In this document: positions 24,399 to 28,597 of the stretch, piece by piece
Position numbering within the stretch: position 1 is the stretch's first letter
How the letters are laid out: every line of letters begins with the position of its first letter
Notes under the pieces: generated by a model
Databases searched by the model: none
The model's input: the letters and a program-made list of their open reading frames with translations, nothing else
What the model was told of the DNA's origin: nothing
Assembly: GCA_958439425.1 (NCBI GenBank)
Contig: CAUBVH010000021.1
Location: 1-28,597, forward strand
Direction of reading: 5' to 3'
Length of the DNA stretch: 28,597 nucleotides
DNA from: an uncultured Collinsella sp.
GTDB lineage: Bacteria > Actinomycetota > Coriobacteriia > Coriobacteriales > Coriobacteriaceae
Translations under genes and position numbers: made by a program

Positions 24399-24950
24399 CT
24401 ACTCGCCCAGCACGGCCTTTTTGGCCGCCACCGCCATATGGTCCAGATCTTCCTTGGTGGGATGGTCCTTCGCGGCAACCCAGTTGTCGAGCAGCATCTT
24501 AAATCGGGCGTTGTCGGGATCTTGCTCGAGCATGGCCTCGTAGCGCTGCTTGACCGCGGGGCCCATCTTGCCCTGGCACATCGCCCAGCCCGCAAGCTCG
24601 GCATCCCCAGCCAAATTGGAAGTTACGCGATCAATAATCTGCTGATAGTAGCTCTGGTCGGCGCCAAAACCGCAGGTGCCAAACAGGAAGACGCGCTTAC
24701 CGTGCAAGGCGGAGAGCAACGCCGCGACCGAAGGCGTGCACGCGCCCTTGTCACACCAAAAACCGACGAGCACCGTGTCGGCCGCGCAGGCGCCCTGCGC
24801 CTCGAGCGCAACCTGATCTGCATCCGCATCGTCGCTCAACGCCGCGGCATGGACAAACTCAACGCCCGCAGCCTGCAGAGCGCGCTTGATCGCGCCCGAA
24901 ACCATCCTGGTATTACCGCTCTTGCTGTTGACCACCAAAGCGCACGTCAT
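24399..24950 (-). CDS. Flavodoxin-family protein (Flavodoxin_3-like)
   Basis: The 183-residue product starts TCALVVNSKSGNTRMVSGAI, the FMN-phosphate loop of flavodoxins (S-x-S-GNT form). GFWCDKGACTPSVAALLSAL and GKRVFLFGTCGFGADQSYYQ follow, a pattern of the Flavodoxin_3 group common in anaerobes. The second half (GWAMCQGKMGPAVKQRYEAML, then DHPTKEDLDHMAVAAKKAVLGE) is also typical. It probably binds FMN and moves electrons; the partner is unknown. ATG 24950 is chosen; an in-frame GTG at 24956 is closer to the GAGG ribosome site and cannot be excluded. It has its own promoter and terminator, so it is monocistronic. Confidence 0.82.
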   Translation of the reverse strand: MTCALVVNSKSGNTRMVSGAIKRALQAAGVEFVHAAALSDDADADQVALEAQGACAADTVLVGFWCDKGACTPSVAALLSALHGKRVFLFGTCGFGADQSYYQQIIDRVTSNLAGDAELAGWAMCQGKMGPAVKQRYEAMLEQDPDNARFKMLLDNWVAAKDHPTKEDLDHMAVAAKKAVLGE

Positions 24951-25009
24951 AGTCACGTTGCCTCGTTTCCCCCAAAACTATAGCCACTAATGCAATTTAT
25001 TAAAAGCAT

Positions 25010-25037
25010 ATCTTAGTACTATCGACGCAGATGTAAA
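25010..25037 (-). promoter_or_regulatory. Promoter of the flavodoxin gene
   Basis: On the minus strand, TTTACA (25037-25032, 5 of 6 to consensus), a 16-bp spacer and TAAGAT (25015-25010). The -35 box lies in the loop of a hairpin, which may also serve as the end of the ABC operon. Confidence 0.55.
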
Positions 25038-25058
25038 CCATCTGCCGCTAATCGGCAG
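25027..25058 (-). terminator. Two small hairpins after the ABC exporter genes
   Basis: GCAGATG-TAAAC-CATCTGC (25027-25045) and CTGCCG-CTAAT-CGGCAG (25042-25058) overlap by CTGC, so only one can form at a time. They start 13 nt after the ABC stop. No T-run is present. CCTACTGGGC is tandemly duplicated at 25061-25080, straddling the stop codon. Confidence 0.4.
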
Positions 25059-25071
25059 CCCCTACTGGGCC

Positions 25072-26931
25072 CTACTGGGCAAACTGGCTACGATAAAGCT
25101 CGGCATAGAAGCCGCCTGCCGCTAGCAGCTCGTCATGCGTGCCGTGCTCGATAATCTGGCCGTCGCGCATGACCAGAATGCAATCGGCGTTTCGAATCGT
25201 CGACAGACGGTGCGCCACGACAAAGCTCGTGCGACCGGCCATGAGCTCGTCGAATGCCGCCTGCACCTGCAGCTCGGTACGCGTATCGATGCTCGACGTC
25301 GCCTCGTCCAGCAGCAGAATCGCCGGATCGGTGAGCATGACGCGCGCGATGCACAGCAGTTGTTTTTGACCCTGGCTAAACGTGCCGCCGTCCTCGCCGA
25401 TCACCGTATCGTAGCCGCCTGGCAGCTGCACGATAAACTTGTGCGCGTGCGCGCGCTTAGCGGCCTCGATGACCTGCTCGCGCGTGGCATCTGGGCAACC
25501 GTACGCGATGTTGTCTGCCACCGTGCCCTCGAACAGCCAGGTGTCCTGCAGCACCATGCCAAAGGCGCGGCGCAGGCTCGAGCGCGTGTAGTCGCGCGAC
25601 GAACGCCCGTCTACCGAGATGCGGCCGGCATCGATATCGTAAAAACGCAGCAGCAGGTTGATGAGCGTCGTCTTACCGCAGCCCGTGGGGCCGACCAGGG
25701 CAAAGCGCATGCCGGGCTTGGCCTCGATGCAGATATCCTGCAGCAGCTTGCGGTCGGGCACATAGCTAAAGTCCACATGCTCAAAGGCCACCTCGCCCTG
25801 CGGGGCGGCAAGCTCCACGGCATCTGACGCATCGGGCTCTTGCTCGCTGGCGTCGAGCAGCGCAAACATACGACGCGCCGAGGCATACGCCGTCTGGATT
25901 TGCGTAATGACGTTGGTGACCTCGTTGAACGGCTTAGTGTACTGGTTGGCGTAGGACAGGAAGATCTGCACGCCGCCCACCGTGAGCGCCGCAGGCACGC
26001 CCGCGATCACGCCCGCGCAGCCGATCACAGCGACCACGGCATAGATGATGTTATTGATAAAGCGCGTGCCGGGGTTGGAGAGCGAACCCATAAACTGCGC
26101 GCGCTCGCCCGCGGTGTAGAGCTCAGCGTTGAGGGCATCGAAGCGCTGCTGGGCGTTGGGGCCATAGGCAAAGGCGTCGACAAGCTTCTGCTCGCCCACG
26201 TATTCCTCGATATGACCGCCAAGCTGCCCTTGAATACGCTGCTGAGCCGTAAAGCTCTTGTTGGAGAGCTTGGCAATAGCACCGGCGGCAAAGATGGAGA
26301 GCGGCGTGACGAGCACCACCACAAGCGTCATGGTCAGGTTAATGGAGAGCATAAACGCAAGCGTGCCCACGATGGTAATAACACCGGTGAAGAGCTGCGT
26401 GAAGCCCTGCAGCAGACCGTCGCCCACCTGATCGACGTCGTTGACCACGCGGCTCATAAGGTCGCCGTGGGCGTGGCTGTCGATAAAGCTGAGCGGCATG
26501 CGGCTGAGCTTGTCGCTCGCTTCCACGCGCATGTCGCGCACCGTCTCGTAGGACAGGCGGTTGACGCAGTAGCCCTGCAGCCACTGGAAGGCCGCAGCAC
26601 CCATCACGACAATCGCGAGTTTGGTAACGAGCGGCAGCAGCGCATCGAAGTCCACCTGCCCGGTGGCAACGATGAGGTCGATGCCCTCACCAATGAGGAT
26701 GGGCGTGTAGAGCTGCAGAATCACCGAGATGGCGGCGCTCACAAACGACGCCGTAAACGAAATACGGTGCGGGCGAACATAGCCCAGCAGGCGGCGCGTC
26801 ACCGCGCCCACGGGATAGCGCTCGGGATCACCGGGTTGGCGCGGGCCGTCGCCCAGGTCGTTGAGGTTATCGTTGCCGGACACATTAGCGGTCATCGTGG
26901 CGACCGAACCGGAAGAAGTATACGGGTTCAT
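25072..26931 (-). CDS. ABC exporter subunit with intact catalytic site
   Basis: The 619-residue protein has a type IV ABC exporter layout: six membrane helices (about 50-345) fused to an ATPase domain. Walker A is GPTGCGKTT (414-422), the Q-loop is GMVLQDTWLF, the signature is FSQGQ (S519), Walker B is ILLLDEATSSID with catalytic E543, and the H-loop is H574. Its start codon directly abuts the stop of the other exporter gene (TAG-ATG), with AAGGAGGG inside that gene's end. The two should form a heterodimer of the BmrCD/TM287-288/EfrCD type: this subunit supplies the working Walker B, the partner the canonical signature. The cargo, a drug, lipid or peptide, cannot be told. Confidence 0.94.
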   Translation of the reverse strand: MNPYTSSGSVATMTANVSGNDNLNDLGDGPRQPGDPERYPVGAVTRRLLGYVRPHRISFTASFVSAAISVILQLYTPILIGEGIDLIVATGQVDFDALLPLVTKLAIVVMGAAAFQWLQGYCVNRLSYETVRDMRVEASDKLSRMPLSFIDSHAHGDLMSRVVNDVDQVGDGLLQGFTQLFTGVITIVGTLAFMLSINLTMTLVVVLVTPLSIFAAGAIAKLSNKSFTAQQRIQGQLGGHIEEYVGEQKLVDAFAYGPNAQQRFDALNAELYTAGERAQFMGSLSNPGTRFINNIIYAVVAVIGCAGVIAGVPAALTVGGVQIFLSYANQYTKPFNEVTNVITQIQTAYASARRMFALLDASEQEPDASDAVELAAPQGEVAFEHVDFSYVPDRKLLQDICIEAKPGMRFALVGPTGCGKTTLINLLLRFYDIDAGRISVDGRSSRDYTRSSLRRAFGMVLQDTWLFEGTVADNIAYGCPDATREQVIEAAKRAHAHKFIVQLPGGYDTVIGEDGGTFSQGQKQLLCIARVMLTDPAILLLDEATSSIDTRTELQVQAAFDELMAGRTSFVVAHRLSTIRNADCILVMRDGQIIEHGTHDELLAAGGFYAELYRSQFAQ

Positions 26932-28597
26932 CTAGCAACCCTCCTTTGAGCAAGTAGGCGCAGGGGCAGTCGGGGCGGACGCGGGCACCGTGCTCCCCTG
27001 CTGGCCCTCGAGCTCCTCGCGGCGCAGCTGCGACTGGCAAATCTCGCGATAGAGCTGGCAGCTTGCATACAGCTCGTCATGCGTGCCCAGGCCCGCAACC
27101 GATCCGTGGTCGAGCACGCAGATCATGTCGGCATCGCGCACGGTCGAGACGCGCTGGCTCACAATCACCGTGGTCAGCGGCAGCCCGCCCTCGGCGGCAC
27201 CGCGCACGCTGCGCTCGCGAATGGCATGGCGAAGCGCCGCGTCGGTCTTAAAGTCGAGCGCCGAGGCAGAATCGTCCATGATCAATATCCGAGGCGAACC
27301 CACCAAGGCGCGCGCGATGGTCAGGCGCTGGCGCTGGCCACCGCTAAAGTTCTTGCCGCCCGCCTCGACCGGGGCATCGAGCCCCTGCGGTTTGTTGCGC
27401 ACGAACTCGCTCGCCTGCGCCATGTCGAGCGCCGCCCAGAGCTCCTCGTCGGTTGCCGACTCGTCACGCCAGGTCAGGTTGCTGCGGATCGTGCCGCTCA
27501 CCAGCGACGCGCGCTGCGGTACGGTCGCGACCACGTGGCGCAGCTGGTCGAGCGGCCAGGTGCGCACGTCGGCACCCATCACGCTCACGCTGCCGGTGCT
27601 CGCATCGTAGAGGCGCAGAATAAGCGAAACGAGCGTGGACTTGCCGCTACCCGTACCGCCGATAATACCGAGCGTCTTGCCCAGCGGGAGCTCCAGCGTC
27701 ACATCGTTGACAGCATTGGCCGCGCCGGCGCCAAACGAGAAGCTCGCATGGTCAAAGCTCAGCGCAGGAACGGGAGCGACATTGCCCGGCTCGGGCAGCG
27801 CGACCGGCTGGTTGCCCTCGTCGGTGATGCTCGGCACGCAATTGAGCACCTCGTTGATACGCGACGCACTGGCGCTCGCCTTGGTAAAGACCACAACCAG
27901 GTTGGCGACGTACACGATGGAGGTCAGGGTCTGCGTCATGTAGTTCACAAACGCCATGACCTGACCCTGCGTGAGCTCACCCACGTTGACCTGGATGCCA
28001 CCCACCCACAGGATGGCGCACACGCCCAGGTTCATCACCAAAAACGTGACGGGATTAAGGATCGACGAGAGCTTACCCACCGCGATGGCAGTATTGGCCT
28101 GGTCATCGGCAGCTTGGGCAAAGCGCTCGCGCTCGTGGTCCTCGCGCACGAAGGCGCGAACCACGCGAGCGCCTGAAAGGCCTTCGCGGCAGATAAGCGC
28201 GATGCGGTCGAGCTTTGCCTGCAGCTGCTTGTAGTACGGGATGCAGCGCGCCATGACAAACCAAAATACCAGGCCGATGGCGGGCGTGCAAATCAAAAAG
28301 ATCATGCCGAGCTTAAGGTCAATGGCAAGGGCCGCGACCATGGAGCCCACGGCCAAGAAGGGCCAGCGGATGAGCATGCGTACGCCCAGCGCCACAGCGA
28401 GCTGCACCTGGTTGACGTCGTTGGTAATGCGCGTGATGAGCGACGGCGTGCCAAAGCGATCGAGCTCAGCATAGCTCAGCTTGTTGATGTGCTTGTAGAG
28501 TGCGCCGCGAATGTCGGTACCCATGCCCTGCGAGGTGAGCGCCGCCATCTTTTGGCAGACGAGCGTAAACGAGATGCCGATCACAGCCATGGCGGCG
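26932..28597 (-). CDS. ABC exporter subunit with degenerate catalytic residues, 5' end outside window
   Basis: About 555 residues are visible and the frame is open at the right edge, so the first helix is missing. Membrane helices are followed by an ATPase with Walker A GGTGSGKST, Q-loop VVATVPQRASLVSG and a canonical signature FSGGQRQRL. In Walker B the catalytic Glu is replaced by Asp (ILIMDDSASALD), and the switch His by Gln (VIVSQRVSTV). This is the normal non-hydrolysing half of heterodimeric exporters, not a broken gene. The Ala/Pro-rich tail ends in CSKEGC. An internal ATG at 28590 is not the true start because homologous membrane sequence continues upstream. Confidence 0.93.
   Translation of the reverse strand, partial: AAMAVIGISFTLVCQKMAALTSQGMGTDIRGALYKHINKLSYAELDRFGTPSLITRITNDVNQVQLAVALGVRMLIRWPFLAVGSMVAALAIDLKLGMIFLICTPAIGLVFWFVMARCIPYYKQLQAKLDRIALICREGLSGARVVRAFVREDHERERFAQAADDQANTAIAVGKLSSILNPVTFLVMNLGVCAILWVGGIQVNVGELTQGQVMAFVNYMTQTLTSIVYVANLVVVFTKASASASRINEVLNCVPSITDEGNQPVALPEPGNVAPVPALSFDHASFSFGAGAANAVNDVTLELPLGKTLGIIGGTGSGKSTLVSLILRLYDASTGSVSVMGADVRTWPLDQLRHVVATVPQRASLVSGTIRSNLTWRDESATDEELWAALDMAQASEFVRNKPQGLDAPVEAGGKNFSGGQRQRLTIARALVGSPRILIMDDSASALDFKTDAALRHAIRERSVRGAAEGGLPLTTVIVSQRVSTVRDADMICVLDHGSVAGLGTHDELYASCQLYREICQSQLRREELEGQQGSTVPASAPTAPAPTCSKEGC

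Noticed and set aside
26932..28597. Pseudogene call for the degenerate ABC subunit
   Set aside because: The Glu-to-Asp and His-to-Gln changes are the normal state of one half of heterodimeric exporters, and the frame is intact.

Overview
The window is GC-rich bacterial DNA with actinobacterial-type genes. The gene content, the dispersed hairpin arrays and the coding style suggest a gut Coriobacteriia, most likely Collinsella or a close relative. There is no rRNA or marker gene to prove this. No tRNA, rRNA, CRISPR array or transposase gene was found.

Left part (1-5.7 kb): a partial MFS transporter (-) is divergent from an RpiR-family regulator and a HAD phosphatase (+). A cluster of TGAAAC palindromes lies in the divergent promoter region. 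A 49-residue membrane peptide gene (-) follows, then an RlmKL-type 23S rRNA methyltransferase (+) whose RlmL half looks catalytically dead.

5.7-11.5 kb, all on the minus strand: in transcription order a nitroreductase, then kup (K+ uptake), a 56-residue membrane peptide gene, a KdpD-like kinase lacking the classical N-terminal sensor, and kdpE. The kinase and regulator sit beside Kup instead of KdpFABC. A switchable hairpin lies just before the kinase gene.

11.7-14.0 kb: an LTA synthase/MdoB-type membrane sulfatase (+). Its 3' end faces the 3' end of the next locus. The gap between them holds two closely related but differently armed giant hairpins, one about 20 nt after each convergent stop codon, plus a solo core hairpin and an array of four hairpin units.

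14.7-23.6 kb (-): the most striking region, a six-gene surface-assembly operon. In transcription order it encodes a SipW-type signal peptidase, a TasA-like secreted subunit, a second SipW-type subunit, an 1823-residue adhesin-like protein with InlB-type F-x-G-W repeats and no visible wall anchor, a third SipW-type subunit, and a protein with an LAATG sorting signal. The logical reading is a surface fibre or adhesin made by a dedicated signal peptidase and tethered through one sortase substrate, with the sortase encoded elsewhere. The locus is bracketed by two direct copies (14,265-14,594 and 24,001-24,327) of the same roughly 330-bp hairpin-array repeat.

Right part (24.4-28.6 kb, -): a flavodoxin-family protein and a heterodimeric ABC exporter pair, the second subunit cut by the window edge. 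One subunit carries the intact catalytic residues and the other a degenerate set.
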